Notes under the pieces: model-generated | Told to the model about the DNA's origin: nothing | Database searches by the model: none | What the model saw: only the letters and a program-made list of their open reading frames with translations | Shown here: piece after piece, positions 11,441-26,400 of the stretch | Numbering within the stretch: the stretch's first letter is position 1 | How the letters are laid out: every line of letters begins with the position of its first letter | Made by a program: the position numbers and the translations under genes | NCBI GenBank assembly: GCA_964057225.1 | Contig: CAXKVF010000077.1 | Location: forward strand, 248,001 to 312,000 | DNA length: 64,000 nt | Source: Auanema rhodensis | Lineage: Eukaryota; Nematoda; Chromadorea; Rhabditida; Rhabditidae | Direction: 5' to 3'

Positions 11441-14400
11441 ACTAATATGGACATGGGGAATCTAATTTTGAAAACCGCATCTCTTTATCTTTCACGTGAA
11501 GCGAGTTACATACCGAGTGCACATCACGTGTACATTTAATTAGCATAAATTGAAGTTCACGTAAATTTCAAAGTCATGGTTACCATGAAGCAATATCAAT
11601 AAAAATTTGTTTTTAGACTAATATGGACATGGGGAATCTAATTTTGAAAACCGCATCTTTTTATCTTTCACGTGAAGCGAGTTACATACCAAGTGCACAT
11701 CACGTGTACATTTAATTAGCATAAATTAAAGTTCACGTAAATTTCAAAGTCATGGTTACCATGAACCAATATCAATAAAAATTTGTTTTTAGACTAATAT
11801 AGACATGGGGAATCTAATTTTGAAAACCGCATCTCTTTATCTTTCACGTGAAGCGAGTTACATACCAAGTGCACATCACGTGTACATTTAATTAGCATAA
11901 ATTAAAGTTCACGTAAATTTCAAAGTCATGGTTACCATGAACCAATATCAATAAAAATTTGTTTTTAGACTAATATGGACATGGGGAATCTAATTTTGAA
12001 AACCGCATCTCTTTATCTTTCACGTGAAGCGAGTTACATACCAAGTGCACATCACGTGTACATTTAATTAGCATAAATTAAAGTTCACGTAAATTTCAAA
12101 GTCATGGTTACCATCAACCAATATCAATAAAAATTTGTTTTTAGACTAATATGGACATGGGGAATCTAATTTTGAAAACCGCATCTTTTTATCTTTCACG
12201 TGAAGCGAGTTACATACCAAGTGCACATCACGTGTACATTTAATTAGCATAAATTAAAGTTCACGTAAATTTAAAAGTCATGGTTACCATGCACCAATAT
12301 CAATAAAAATTTGTTTTTAGACTAATATGGACATGGGGAATCTAATTTTAAAAACCGCATCTCTTTATCTTTCACGTGAAGCGAGTTACATACCTAGTGC
12401 ACATCACGTGTACATTTAATTAGCATTAATTAAAGTTCACGTAAATTTCAAAGTCATGGTTACCATGAACCAATATCAATAAAAATTTGTTTTTAGACTA
12501 ATATGGACATGGGGAATCTAATTTTGAAAACCGCATTTCTTTATCTTTCACGTGAAGCGAGTTACATACCAAGTGCACATCACGTGTACATTTAATGAGC
12601 ATAAATTAAAGTTCACGTAAATTTCAAAGTCATGGTTACCATGAACCAATATCAATAAAAATTTGTTTTTAGACTAATATGGACATGGGGAATCTAATTT
12701 TAAAAACCGCATCTCTTTATCTTTCACGTGAAGCGAGTTACATACCTAGTGCACATCACGTGTACATTTAATTAGCATAAATTAAAGTTCACGTAAATTT
12801 CAAAGTCATAGTTACCATGAACCAATATCAATAAAAATTTGTTTTTAGACTAATATGGACATGGGGAATCTATTTTTGAAAACCGCATCTCTTTATCTTT
12901 CACGTGAAGCGAGTTACATACCAAGTGCACATCACGTGTACATTTAATGAGCATAAATTAAAGTTCACGTAAATTTCAAAGTCATGGTTACCATGAACCA
13001 ATATCAATAAAAATTTGTTTTTAGACTAATATGGACATGGGGAATCTAATTTTGAAAACCGCATCTCTTTATCTTTCACGTGAAGCGAGTTACATACCAA
13101 GTGCACATCACGTGTACATTTAATTAGCATAAATTGAAGTTCACGTAAATTTCAAAGTCATGGTTACCATGAAGCAATATCAATAAAAATTTGTTTTTAG
13201 ACTAATATGGACATGGGGAATCTAATTTTGAAAACCGCATCTTTTTATTTTTCACGTGAAGCGAGTTACATACCAAGTGCACATCACGTGTACATTTAAT
13301 TAGCATAAATTAAAGTTCACGTAAATTTCAAAGTCATGGTTACCATGAACCAATATCAATAAAAATTTGTTTTTAGACTAATATAGACATGGGGAATCTA
13401 ATTTTGAAAACCGCATCTCTTTATCTTTCACGTGAAGCGAGTTACATACCAAGTGCACATCACGTGTACATTTAATTAGCATAAATTACAGTTCACGTAA
13501 ATTTCAAAGTCATGGTTACCATGAACCAATATCAATAAAAATTTGTTTTTAGACTAATATGGACATGGGGAATCTAATTTTGAAAACCGCATCTCTTTAT
13601 CTTTCACGTGAAGCGAGTTACATACCAAGTGCACATCACGTGTACATTTAATTAGCATAAATTAAAGTTCACGTAAATTTCAAAGTCATGGTTACCATCA
13701 ACCAATATCAATAAAAATTTGTTTTTAGACTAATATGGACATGGGGAATCTAATTTTGATAACCGCATCTTTTTATCTTTCACGTGAAGCGAGTTACATA
13801 CCAAGTGCACATCACGTGTACATTTAATTAGCATAAATTAAAGTTCACGTAAATTTAAAAGTCATGGTTACCATGCACCAATATCAATAAAAATTTGTTT
13901 TTAGACTAATATGGACATGGGGAATCTAATTTTAAAAACCGCATCTCTTTATCTTTCACGTGAAGCGAGTTACATACCTAGTGCACATCACGTGTACATT
14001 TAATTAGCATAAATTAAAGTTCACGTAAATTTCAAAGTCATAGTTACCATGAACCAATATCAATAAAAATTTGTTTTTAGACTAATATGGACATGGGGAA
14101 TCTATTTTTGAAAACCGCATCTCTTTATCTTTCACGTGAAGCGAGTTACATACCAAGTGCACATCACGTGTACATTTAATGAGCATAAATTAAAGTTCAC
14201 GTAAATTTCAAAGTCATGGTTACCATGAACCAATATCAATAAAAATTTGTTTTTAGACTAATATGGACATGGGGAATCTAATTTTGAAAACCGCATCTCT
14301 TTATCTTTCACGTGAAGCGAGTTACATACCAAGTGCACATCACGTGTACATTTAATTAGCATAAATTGAAGTTCACGTAAATTTCAAAGTCATGGTTACC

Positions 14401-15664
14401 ATGAAGCAATATCAATAAAAATTTGTTTTTAGACTAATATGGACATGGGGAATCTAATTTTGAAAACCGCATCTTTTTATCTTTCACGTGAAGCGAGTTA
14501 CATACCAAGTGCACATCACGTGTACATTTAATTAGCATAAATTAAAGTTCACGTAAATTTCAAAGTCATGGTTACCATGAACCAATATCAATAAAAATTT
14601 GTTTTTAGACTAATATAGACATGGGGAATCTAATTTTGAAAACCGCATCTCTTTATCTTTCACGTGAAGCGAGTTACATACCAAGTGCACATCACGTGTA
14701 CATTTAATTAGCATAAATTAAAGTTCACGTAAATTTCAAAGTCATGGTTACCATGAACCAATATCAATAAAAATTTGTTTTTAGACTAATATGGACATGG
14801 GGAATCTAATTTTGAAAACCGCATCTCTTTATCTTTCACGTGAAGCGAGTTACATACCAAGTGCACATCACGTGTACATTTAATTAGCATAAATTAAAGT
14901 TCACGTAAATTTCAAAGTCATGGTTACCATGAACCAATATCAATAAAAATTTGTTTTTAGACTAATATGGACATGGGGAATCTAATTTTGAAAACCGCAT
15001 CTTTTTATCTTTCACGTGAAGCGAGTTACATACCAAGTGCACATCACGTGTACATTTAATTAGCATAAATTAAAGTTCACGTAAATTTAAAAGTCATGGT
15101 TACCATGCACCAATATCAATAAAAATTTGTTTTTAGACTAATATGGACATGGGGAATCTAATTTTAAAAACCGCATCTCTTTATCTTTCACGTGAAGCGA
15201 GTTACATACCTAGTGCACATCACGTGTACATTTAATTAGCATAAATTAAAGTTCACGTAAATTTCAAAGTCATAGTTACCATGAACCAATATCAATAAAA
15301 ATTTGTTTTTAGACTAATATGGACATGGGGAATCTATTTTTGAAAACCGCATCTCTTTATCTTTCACGTGAAGCGAGTTACATACCAAGTGCACATCACG
15401 TGTACATTTAATGAGCATAAATTAAAGTTCACGTAAATTTCAAAGTCATGGTTACCATGAACTAATATCAATAAAAATTTGTTTTTAGACTAATATGGAC
15501 ATGGGGAATCTAATTTTGAAAACCGCATCTCTTTATCTTTCACGTGAAGCGAGTTACATACCAAGTGCACATCACGTGTACATTTAATTAGCATAAATTA
15601 AAGTTCACGTAAATTTCAAAGTCATGGTTACCATGAACCAATATCAATAAAAATTTGTGTTAAG
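11441..15664 (+). repeat. 24-monomer block repeated 15840 bp downstream, left copy
   Basis: L'-T-A-S-P-Q-R-Q-R-L-T-A''-S-P-Q-R-L-T-A-C-P-Q-R''-J, matching 27281-31504 monomer by monomer, including the rare A'' (113c), R'' (151t) and J-type ending. Private changes here are the patch at 12427-12537, 49t in the T monomer (13249) and 32t in the P monomer (13760). The first 22 monomers also correspond to 6161-10032 at an offset of 5280 bp. Confidence 0.88.
12427..12537 (+). repeat. Gene-conversion-like patch across two monomers
   Basis: In a Q-R pair, four consecutive diagnostic sites differ from all other Q-R pairs: 107t gained and 138a lost in the Q monomer, 25t lost and 41t gained in the R monomer. 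The sites outside are normal: 30a and 75t to the left, 101g to the right. A contiguous run of changes with intact flanks and no change in monomer number is what a short conversion tract leaves. 107t and 41t occur elsewhere (107t at 56735 and 56911; 41t in X monomers), but no neighbouring pair in this window has both, so the donor is not seen. Confidence 0.75.
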
Positions 15665-16544
15665 ACTAATATGGACATGGGGAATCTAATTTTGAAAACC
15701 GCATCTCTTTATCTTTCACGTGAAGCGAGTTACATACCAAGTGCACATCACGTGTACATTTAATTAGCATAAATTAAAGTTCACGTAAATTTCAAAGTCA
15801 TGGTTACCATGAACTAATATCAATAAAAATTTGTTTTTAGACTAATATGGACATGGGGAATCTAATTTTGAAAACCGCATCTCTTTATCTTTCACGTGAA
15901 GCGAGTTACATACCAAGTGCACATCACGTGTACATTTAATTAGCATAAATTAAAGTTCACGTAAATTTCAAAGTCATGGTTACCATGAACCAATATCAAT
16001 GAAAATTTGTGTTAAGACTAATATGGACATGGGGAATCTAATTTTGAAAACCGCATCTCTTTATCTTTCACGTGAAGCGAGTTACATACCAAGTGCACAT
16101 CACGTGTACATTTAATTAGCATAAATTAAAGTTCACGTAAATTTCAAAGTCATGGTTACCATGAACCAATATCAATAAAAATTTGTTTTTAGACTAATAT
16201 GGACATGGGGAATCTAATTTTGAAAACCGCATCTCTTTATCTTTCACGTGAAGCGAGTTACATACCAAGTGCACATCACGTGTACATTTAATTAGCATAA
16301 ATTAAAGTTCACGTAAATTTCAAAGTCATGGTTACCATGAACCAATATCAATAAAAATTTGTTTTTAGACTAATATGGACATGGGGAATCTAATTTTGAA
16401 AACCGCATCTCTTTATCTTTCACGTGAAGCGAGTTACATACCAAGTGCACATCACGTGTACATTTAATTAGCATAAATTAAAGTTCACGTAAATTTCAAA
16501 GTCATGGTTACCATGAACCAATATCAATAAAAATTTGTTTTTAG

Positions 16545-18480
16545 ACTAATATGGACATGGGGAATCTAATTTTGAAAACCGCATCTCTTTATCTTTCACG
16601 TGAAGCGAGTTACATACCAAGTGCACATCACGTGTACATTTAATTAGCATAAATTAAAGTTCACGTAAATTTCAAAGTCATGGTTACCATGAACCAATAT
16701 CAATGAAAATTTGTTTTTAGACTAATATGGACATGGGGAATCTAATTTTGAAAACCGCATCTCTTTATCTTTCACGTGAAGCGAGTTACATACCAAGTGC
16801 ACATCACGTGTACATTTAATTAGCATAAATTAAAGTTCACGTAAATTTCAAAGTCATGGTTACCATGCACCAATATCAATAAAAATTTGTTTTTAGACTA
16901 ATATGGACATGGGGAATCTAATTTTGAAAACCGCATCTCTTTATCTTTCACGTGAAGCGAGTTACATACCAAGTGCACATCACGTGTACATTTAATTAGC
17001 ATAAATTAAAGTTCACGTAAATTTCAAAGTCATGGTTACCATGCACCAATATCAATAAAAATTTGTTTTTAGACTAATATGGACATGGGAAATCTAATTT
17101 TGAAAACCGCATCTCTTTATCTTTCACGTGAAGCGAGTTACATACCAAGTGCACATCACGTGTACATTTAATTAGCATAAATTAAAGTTCACGTAAATTT
17201 CAAAGTCATGGTTACCATGAACCAATATCAATAAAAATTTGTTTTTAGACTAATATGGACATGGGGAATCTAATTTTGAAAACCGCATCTCTTTATCTTT
17301 CACGTGAAGCGAGTTACATACCAAGTGCACATCACGTGTACATTTAATTAGCATAAATTGAAGTTCACGTAAATTTCAAAGTCATGGTTACCATGAAGCA
17401 ATATCAATAAAAATTTGTTTTTAGACTAATATGGACATGGGGAATCTAATTTTGAAAACCGCATCTTTTTATCTTTCACGTGAAGCGAGTTACATACCAA
17501 GTGCACATCACGTGTACATTTAATTAGCATAAATTAAAGTTCACGTAAATTTCAAAGTCATGGTTACCATGAACCAATATCAATAAAAATTTGTTTTTAG
17601 ACTAATATAGACATGGGGAATCTAATTTTGAAAACCGCATCTCTTTATCTTTCACGTGAAGCGAGTTACATACCAAGTGCACATCACGTGTACATTTAAT
17701 TAGCATAAATTAAAGTTCACGTAAATTTCAAAGTCATGGTTACCATGAACCAATATCAATAAAAATTTGTTTTTAGACTAATATGGACATGGGGAATCTA
17801 ATTTTGAAAACCGCATCTCTTTATCTTTCACGTGAAGCGAGTTACATACCAAGTGCACATCACGTGTACATTTAATTAGCATAAATTAAAGTTCACGTAA
17901 ATTTCAAAGTCATGGTTACCATGAACCAATATCAATAAAAATTTGTTTTTAGACTAATATGGACATGGGGAATCTAATTTTGAAAACCGCATCTTTTTAT
18001 CTTTCACGTGAAGCGAGTTACATACCAAGTGCACATCACGTGTACATTTAATTAGCATAAATTAAAGTTCACGTAAATTTAAAAGTCATGGTTACCATGC
18101 ACCAATATCAATAAAAATTTGTTTTTAGACTAATATGGACATGGGGAATCTAATTTTAAAAACCGCATCTCTTTATCTTTCACGTGAAGCGAGTTACATA
18201 CCTAGTGCACATCACGTGTACATTTAATTAGCATAAATTAAAGTTCACGTAAATTTCAAAGTCATAGTTACCATGAACCAATATCAATAAAAATTTGTTT
18301 TTAGACTAATATGGACATGGGGAATCTATTTTTGAAAACCGCATCTCTTTATCTTTCACGTGAAGCGAGTTACATACCAAGTGCACATCACGTGTACATT
18401 TAATGAGCATAAATTAAAGTTCACGTAAATTTCAAAGTCATGGTTACCATGAACCAATATCAATAAAAATTTGTTTTTAG
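16545..18480 (+). repeat. 11-monomer HOR copy 3
   Basis: G-H-H-K-L-T-A-C-P-Q-R, complete. It lies 15840 bp (90 monomers) downstream of copy 1, and the preceding G+J monomer (15841-16016, with 161g, 171g and 174a) matches monomer 1 at the same offset. Here R is followed by a normal L, so this copy keeps the arrangement from which copy 1 lost a monomer. Confidence 0.93.
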
Positions 18481-19360
18481 ACTAATATGGACATGGGGAA
18501 TCTAATTTTGAAAACCGCATCTCTTTATCTTTCACGTGAAGCGAGTTACATACCAAGTGCACATCACGTGTACATTTAATTAGCATAAATTGAAGTTCAC
18601 GTAAATTTCAAAGTCATGGTTACCATGAAGCAATATCAATAAAAATTTGTTTTTAGACTAATATGGACATGGGGAATCTAATTTTGAAAACCGCATCTTT
18701 TTATCTTTCACGTGAAGCGAGTTACATACCAAGTGCACATCACGTGTACATTTAATTAGCATAAATTAAAGTTCACGTAAATTTCAAAGTCATGGTTACC
18801 ATGAACCAATATCAATAAAAATTTGTTTTTAGACTAATATAGACATGGGGAATCTAATTTTGAAAACCGCATCTCTTTATCTTTCACGTGAAGCGAGTTA
18901 CATACCAAGTGCACATCACGTGTACATTTAATTAGCATAAATTAAAGTTCACGTAAATTTCAAAGTCATGGTTACCATGAACCAATATCAATAAAAATTT
19001 GTTTTTAGACTAATATGGACATAGGGAATCTAATTTTGAAAACCGCATCTCTTTATCTTTCACGTGAAGCGAGTTACATACCAAGTGCACATCACGTGTA
19101 CATTTAATTAGCATAAATTAAAGTTCACGTAAATTTCAAAGTCATGGTTACCATCAACCAATATCAATAAAAATTTGTTTTTAGACTAATATGGACATGG
19201 GGAATCTAATTTTGAAAACCGCATCTTTTTATCTTTCACGTGAAGCGAGTTACATACCAAGTGCACATCACGTGTACATTTAATTAGCATAAATTAAAGT
19301 TCACGTAAATTTAAAAGTCATGGTTACCATGCACCAATATCAATAAAAATTTGTTTTTAG

Positions 19361-19536
19361 ACTAATATGGACATGGGGAATCTAATTTTAAAAACCGCAT
19401 CTCTTTATCTTTCACGTGAAGCGAGTTACATACCTAGTGCACATCACGTGTACATTTAATTAGCATAAATTAAAGTTCACGTAAATTTAAAAGTCATGGT
19501 TACCATGCACCAATATCAATAAAAATTTGTTTTTAG
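19361..19536 (+). repeat. Hybrid monomer Q/P
   Basis: Carries 30a and 75t (Q) then 129a and 148c (P), with a full Q following. The exchange lies between positions 75 and 129 (19435-19489). It has the same structure as the monomer at 10209-10384, so the two may descend from one event copied by a larger duplication. Confidence 0.85.
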
Positions 19537-19888
19537 ACTAATATGGACATGGGGAATCTAATTTTAAAAACCGCATCTCTTTATCTTTCACGTGAAGCGA
19601 GTTACATACCTAGTGCACATCACGTGTACATTTAATTAGCATAAATTAAAGTTCACGTAAATTTCAAAGTCATAGTTACCATGAACCAATATCAATAAAA
19701 ATTTGTTTTTAGACTAATATGGACATGGGGAATCTAATTTTGAAAACCGCATCTCTTTATCTTTCACGTGAAGCGAGTTACATACCAAGTGCACATCACG
19801 TGTACATTTAATTAGCATAAATTAAAGTTCACGTAAATTTCAAAGTCATGGTTACCATGAACCAATATCAATAAAAATTTGTTTTTAG

Positions 19889-22800
19889 ACTAATATGGAC
19901 ATGGGGAATCTAATTTTGAAAACCGCATCTTTTTATCTTTCACGTGAAGCGAGTTACATACCAAGTGCACATCACGTGTACATTTAATTAGCATAAATTA
20001 AAGTTCACGTAAATTTAAAAGTCATGGTTACCATGCACCAATATCAATAAAAATTTGTTTTTAGACTAATATGGACATGGGGAATCTAATTTTAAAAACC
20101 GCATCTCTTTATCTTTCACGTGAAGCGAGTTACATACCTAGTGCACATCACGTGTACATTTAATTAGCATAAATTAAAGTTCACGTAAATTTCAAAGTCA
20201 TAGTTACCATGAACCAATATCAATAAAAATTTGTTTTTAGACTAATATGGACATGGGGAATCTATTTTTGAAAACCGCATCTCTTTATCTTTCACGTGAA
20301 GCGAGTTACATACCAAGTGCACATCACGTGTACATTTAATGAGCATAAATTAAAGTTCACGTAAATTTCAAAGTCATGGTTACCATGAACCAATATCAAT
20401 AAAAATTTGTTTTTAGACTAATATGGACATGGGGAATCTAATTTTGAAAACCGCATCTCTTTATCTTTCACGTGAAGCGAGTTACATACCAAGTGCACAT
20501 CACGTGTACATTTAATTAGCATAAATTGAAGTTCACGTAAATTTCAAAGTCATGGTTACCATGAAGCAATATCAATAAAAATTTGTTTTTAGACTAATAT
20601 GGACATGGGGAATCTAATTTTGAAAACCGCATCTTTTTATCTTTCACGTGAAGCGAGTTACATACCAAGTGCACATCACGTGTACATTTAATTAGCATAA
20701 ATTAAAGTTCACGTAAATTTCAAAGTCATGGTTACCATGAACCAATATCAATAAAAATTTGTTTTTAGACTAATATAGACATGGGGAATCTAATTTTGAA
20801 AACCGCATCTCTTTATCTTTCACGTGAAGCGAGTTACATACCAAGTGCACATCACGTGTACATTTAATTAGCATAAATTAAAGTTCACGTAAATTTCAAA
20901 GTCATGGTTACCATGAACCAATATCAATAAAAATTTGTTTTTAGACTAATATGGACATGGGGAATCTAATTTTGAAAACCGCATCTCTTTATCTTTCACG
21001 TGAAGCGAGTTACATACCAAGTGCACATCACGTGTACATTTAATTAGCATAAATTAAAGTTCACGTAAATTTCAAAGTCATGGTTACCATCAACCAATAT
21101 CAATAAAAATTTGTTTTTAGACTAATATGGACATGGGGAATCTAATTTTGAAAACCGCATCTTTTTATCTTTCACGTGAAGCGAGTTACATACCAAGTGC
21201 ACATCACGTGTACATTTAATTAGCATAAATTAAAGTTCACGTAAATTTAAAAGTCATGGTTACCATGCACCAATATCAATAAAAATTTGTTTTTAGACTA
21301 ATATGGACATGGGGAATCTAATTTTAAAAACCGCATCTCTTTATCTTTCACGTGAAGCGAGTTACATACCTAGTGCACATCACGTGTACATTTAATTAGC
21401 ATAAATTAAAGTTCACGTAAATTTCAAAGTCATAGTTACCATGAACCAATATCAATAAAAATTTGTTTTTAGACTAATATGGACATGGGGAATCTATTTT
21501 TGAAAACCGCATCTCTTTATCTTTCACGTGAAGCGAGTTACATACCAAGTGCACATCACGTGTACATTTAATGAGCATAAATTAAAGTTCACGTAAATTT
21601 CAAAGTCATGGTTACCATGAACCAATATCAATAAAAATTTGTTTTTAGACTAATATGGACATGGGGAATCTAATTTTGAAAACCGCATCTCTTTATCTTT
21701 CACGTGAAGCGAGTTACATACCAAGTGCACATCACGTGTACATTTAATTAGCATAAATTGAAGTTCACGTAAATTTCAAAGTCATGGTTACCATGAAGCA
21801 ATATCAATAAAAATTTGTTTTTAGACTAATATGGACATGGGGAATCTAATTTTGAAAACCGCATCTTTTTATCTTTCACGTGAAGCGAGTTACATACCAA
21901 GTGCACATCACGTGTACATTTAATTAGCATAAATTAAAGTTCACGTAAATTTCAAAGTCATGGTTACCATGAACCAATATCAATAAAAATTTGTTTTTAG
22001 ACTAATATAGACATGGGGAATCTAATTTTGAAAACCGCATCTCTTTATCTTTCACGTGAAGCGAGTTACATACCAAGTGCACATCACGTGTACATTTAAT
22101 TAGCATAAATTAAAGTTCACGTAAATTTCAAAGTCATGGTTACCATGAACCAATATCAATAAAAATTTGTTTTTAGACTAATATGGACATGGGGAATCTA
22201 ATTTTGAAAACCGCATCTCTTTATCTTTCACGTGAAGCGAGTTACATACCAAGTGCACATCACGTGTACATTTAATTAGCATAAATTAAAGTTCACGTAA
22301 ATTTCAAAGTCATGGTTACCATCAACCAATATCAATAAAAATTTGTTTTTAGACTAATATGGACATGGGGAATCTAATTTTGAAAACCGCATCTTTTTAT
22401 CTTTCACGTGAAGCGAGTTACATACCAAGTGCACATCACGTGTACATTTAATTAGCATAAATTAAAGTTCACGTAAATTTAAAAGTCATGGTTACCATGC
22501 ACCAATATCAATAAAAATTTGTTTTTAGACTAATATGGACATGGGGAATCTAATTTTAAAAACCGCATCTCTTTATCTTTCACGTGAAGCGAGTTACATA
22601 CCTAGTGCACATCACGTGTACATTTAATTAGCATAAATTAAAGTTCACGTAAATTTCAAAGTCATAGTTACCATGAACCAATATCAATAAAAATTTGTTT
22701 TTAGACTAATATGGACATGGGGAATCTATTTTTGAAAACCGCATCTCTTTATCTTTCACGTGAAGCGAGTTACATACCAAGTGCACATCACGTGTACATT

Positions 22801-23408
22801 TAATGAGCATAAATTAAAGTTCACGTAAATTTCAAAGTCATGGTTACCATGAACCAATATCAATAAAAATTTGTTTTTAGACTAATATGGACATGGGGAA
22901 TCTAATTTTGAAAACCGCATCTCTTTATCTTTCACGTGAAGCGAGTTACATACCAAGTGCACATCACGTGTACATTTAATTAGCATAAATTGAAGTTCAC
23001 GTAAATTTCAAAGTCATGGTTACCATGAAGCAATATCAATAAAAATTTGTTTTTAGACTAATATGGACATGGGGAATCTAATTTTGAAAACCGCATCTTT
23101 TTATCTTTCACGTGAAGCGAGTTACATACCAAGTGCACATCACGTGTACATTTAATTAGCATAAATTAAAGTTCACGTAAATTTCAAAGTCATGGTTACC
23201 ATGAACCAATATCAATAAAAATTTGTTTTTAGACTAATATAGACATGGGGAATCTAATTTTGAAAACCGCATCTCTTTATCTTTCACGTGAAGCGAGTTA
23301 CATACCAAGTGCACATCACGTGTACATTTAATTAGCATAAATTAAAGTTCACGTAAATTTCAAAGTCATGGTTACCATGAACCAATATCAATAAAAATTT
23401 GTTTTTAG
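19889..23408 (+). repeat. Cleanest run of the 7-monomer HOR
   Basis: Twenty monomers read P-Q-R, L-T-A-S-P-Q-R (20417-21648), L-T-A-S-P-Q-R (21649-22880), L-T-A. The two complete HOR copies look identical base for base in my reading, so this is the best reference for the 1232-bp unit. No other 7-mer stretch in the window is this regular. Confidence 0.93.
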
Positions 23409-26400
23409 ACTAATATGGACATGGGGAATCTAATTTTGAAAACCGCATCTCTTTATCTTTCACGTGAAGCGAGTTACATACCAAGTGCACATCACGTGTA
23501 CATTTAATTAGCATAAATTAAAGTTCACGTAAATTTCAAAGTCATGGTTACCATGAACCAATATCAATGAAAATTTGTTTTTAGACTAATATGGACATGG
23601 GGAATCTAATTTTGAAAACCGCATCTCTTTATCTTTCACGTGAAGCGAGTTACATACCAAGTGCACATCACGTGTACATTTAATTAGCATAAATTAAAGT
23701 TCACGTAAATTTCAAAGTCATGGTTACCATGCACCAATATCAATAAAAATTTGTTTTTAGACTAATATGGACATGGGGAATCTAATTTTGAAAACCGCAT
23801 CTCTTTATCTTTCACGTGAAGCGAGTTACATACCAAGTGCACATCACGTGTACATTTAATTAGCATAAATTAAAGTTCACGTAAATTTCAAAGTCATGGT
23901 TACCATGCACCAATATCAATAAAAATTTGTTTTTAGACTAATATGGACATGGGAAATCTAATTTTGAAAACCGCATCTCTTTATCTTTCACGTGAAGCGA
24001 GTTACATACCAAGTGCACATCACGTGTACATTTAATTAGCATAAATTAAAGTTCACGTAAATTTCAAAGTCATGGTTACCATGAACCAATATCAATAAAA
24101 ATTTGTTTTTAGACTAATATGGACATGGGGAATCTAATTTTGAAAACCGCATCTCTTTATCTTTCACGTGAAGCGAGTTACATACCAAGTGCACATCACG
24201 TGTACATTTAATTAGCATAAATTGAAGTTCACGTAAATTTCAAAGTCATGGTTACCATGAAGCAATATCAATAAAAATTTGTTTTTAGACTAATATGGAC
24301 ATGGGGAATCTAATTTTGAAAACCGCATCTTTTTATCTTTCACGTGAAGCGAGTTACATACCAAGTGCACATCACGTGTACATTTAATTAGCATAAATTA
24401 AAGTTCACGTAAATTTCAAAGTCATGGTTACCATGAACCAATATCAATAAAAATTTGTTTTTAGACTAATATAGACATGGGGAATCTAATTTTGAAAACC
24501 GCATCTCTTTATCTTTCACGTGAAGCGAGTTACATACCAAGTGCACATCACGTGTACATTTAATTAGCATAAATTAAAGTTCACGTAAATTTCAAAGTCA
24601 TGGTTACCATGAACCAATATCAATAAAAATTTGTTTTTAGACTAATATGGACATGGGGAATCTAATTTTGAAAACCGCATCTCTTTATCTTTCACGTGAA
24701 GCGAGTTACATACCAAGTGCACATCACGTGTACATTTAATTAGCATAAATTAAAGTTCACGTAAATTTCAAAGTCATGGTTACCATGAACCAATATCAAT
24801 AAAAATTTGTTTTTAGACTAATATGGACATGGGGAATCTAATTTTGAAAACCGCATCTTTTTATCTTTCACGTGAAGCGAGTTACATACCAAGTGCACAT
24901 CACGTGTACATTTAATTAGCATAAATTAAAGTTCACGTAAATTTAAAAGTCATGGTTACCATGCACCAATATCAATAAAAATTTGTTTTTAGACTAATAT
25001 GGACATGGGGAATCTAATTTTAAAAACCGCATCTCTTTATCTTTCACGTGAAGCGAGTTACATACCTAGTGCACATCACGTGTACATTTAATTAGCATAA
25101 ATTAAAGTTCACGTAAATTTCAAAGTCATAGTTACCATGAACCAATATCAATAAAAATTTGTTTTTAGACTAATATGGACATGGGGAATCTATTTTTGAA
25201 AACCGCATCTCTTTATCTTTCACGTGAAGCGAGTTACATACCAAGTGCACATCACGTGTACATTTAATGAGCATAAATTAAAGTTCACGTAAATTTCAAA
25301 GTCATGGTTACCATGAACCAATATCAATAAAAATTTGTTTTTAGACTAATATGGACATGGGGAATCTAATTTTGAAAACCGCATCTCTTTATCTTTCACG
25401 TGAAGCGAGTTACATACCGAGTGCACATCACGTGTACATTTAATTAGCATAAATTGAAGTTCACGTAAATTTCAAAGTCATGGTTACCATGAAGCAATAT
25501 CAATAAAAATTTGTTTTTAGACTAATATGGACATGGGGAATCTAATTTTGAAAACCGCATCTTTTTATCTTTCACGTGAAGCGAGTTACATACCAAGTGC
25601 ACATCACGTGTACATTTAATTAGCATAAATTAAAGTTCACGTAAATTTCAAAGTCATGGTTACCATGAACCAATATCAATAAAAATTTGTTTTTAGACTA
25701 ATATAGACATGGGGAATCTAATTTTGAAAACCGCATCTCTTTATCTTTCACGTGAAGCGAGTTACATACCAAGTGCACATCACGTGTACATTTAATTAGC
25801 ATAAATTAAAGTTCACGTAAATTTCAAAGTCATGGTTACCATGAACCAATATCAATAAAAATTTGTTTTTAGACTAATATGGACATGGGGAATCTAATTT
25901 TGAAAACCGCATCTCTTTATCTTTCACGTGAAGCGAGTTACATACCAAGTGCACATCACGTGTACATTTAATTAGCATAAATTAAAGTTCACGTAAATTT
26001 CAAAGTCATGGTTACCATCAACCAATATCAATAAAAATTTGTTTTTAGACTAATATGGACATGGGGAATCTAATTTTGAAAACCGCATCTTTTTATCTTT
26101 CACGTGAAGCGAGTTACATACCAAGTGCACATCACGTGTACATTTAATTAGCATAAATTAAAGTTCACGTAAATTTAAAAGTCATGGTTACCATGCACCA
26201 ATATCAATAAAAATTTGTTTTTAGACTAATATGGACATGGGGAATCTAATTTTAAAAACCGCATCTCTTTATCTTTCACGTGAAGCGAGTTACATACCTA
26301 GTGCACATCACGTGTACATTTAATTAGCATAAATTAAAGTTCACGTAAATTTCAAAGTCATAGTTACCATGAACCAATATCAATAAAAATTTGTTTTTAG

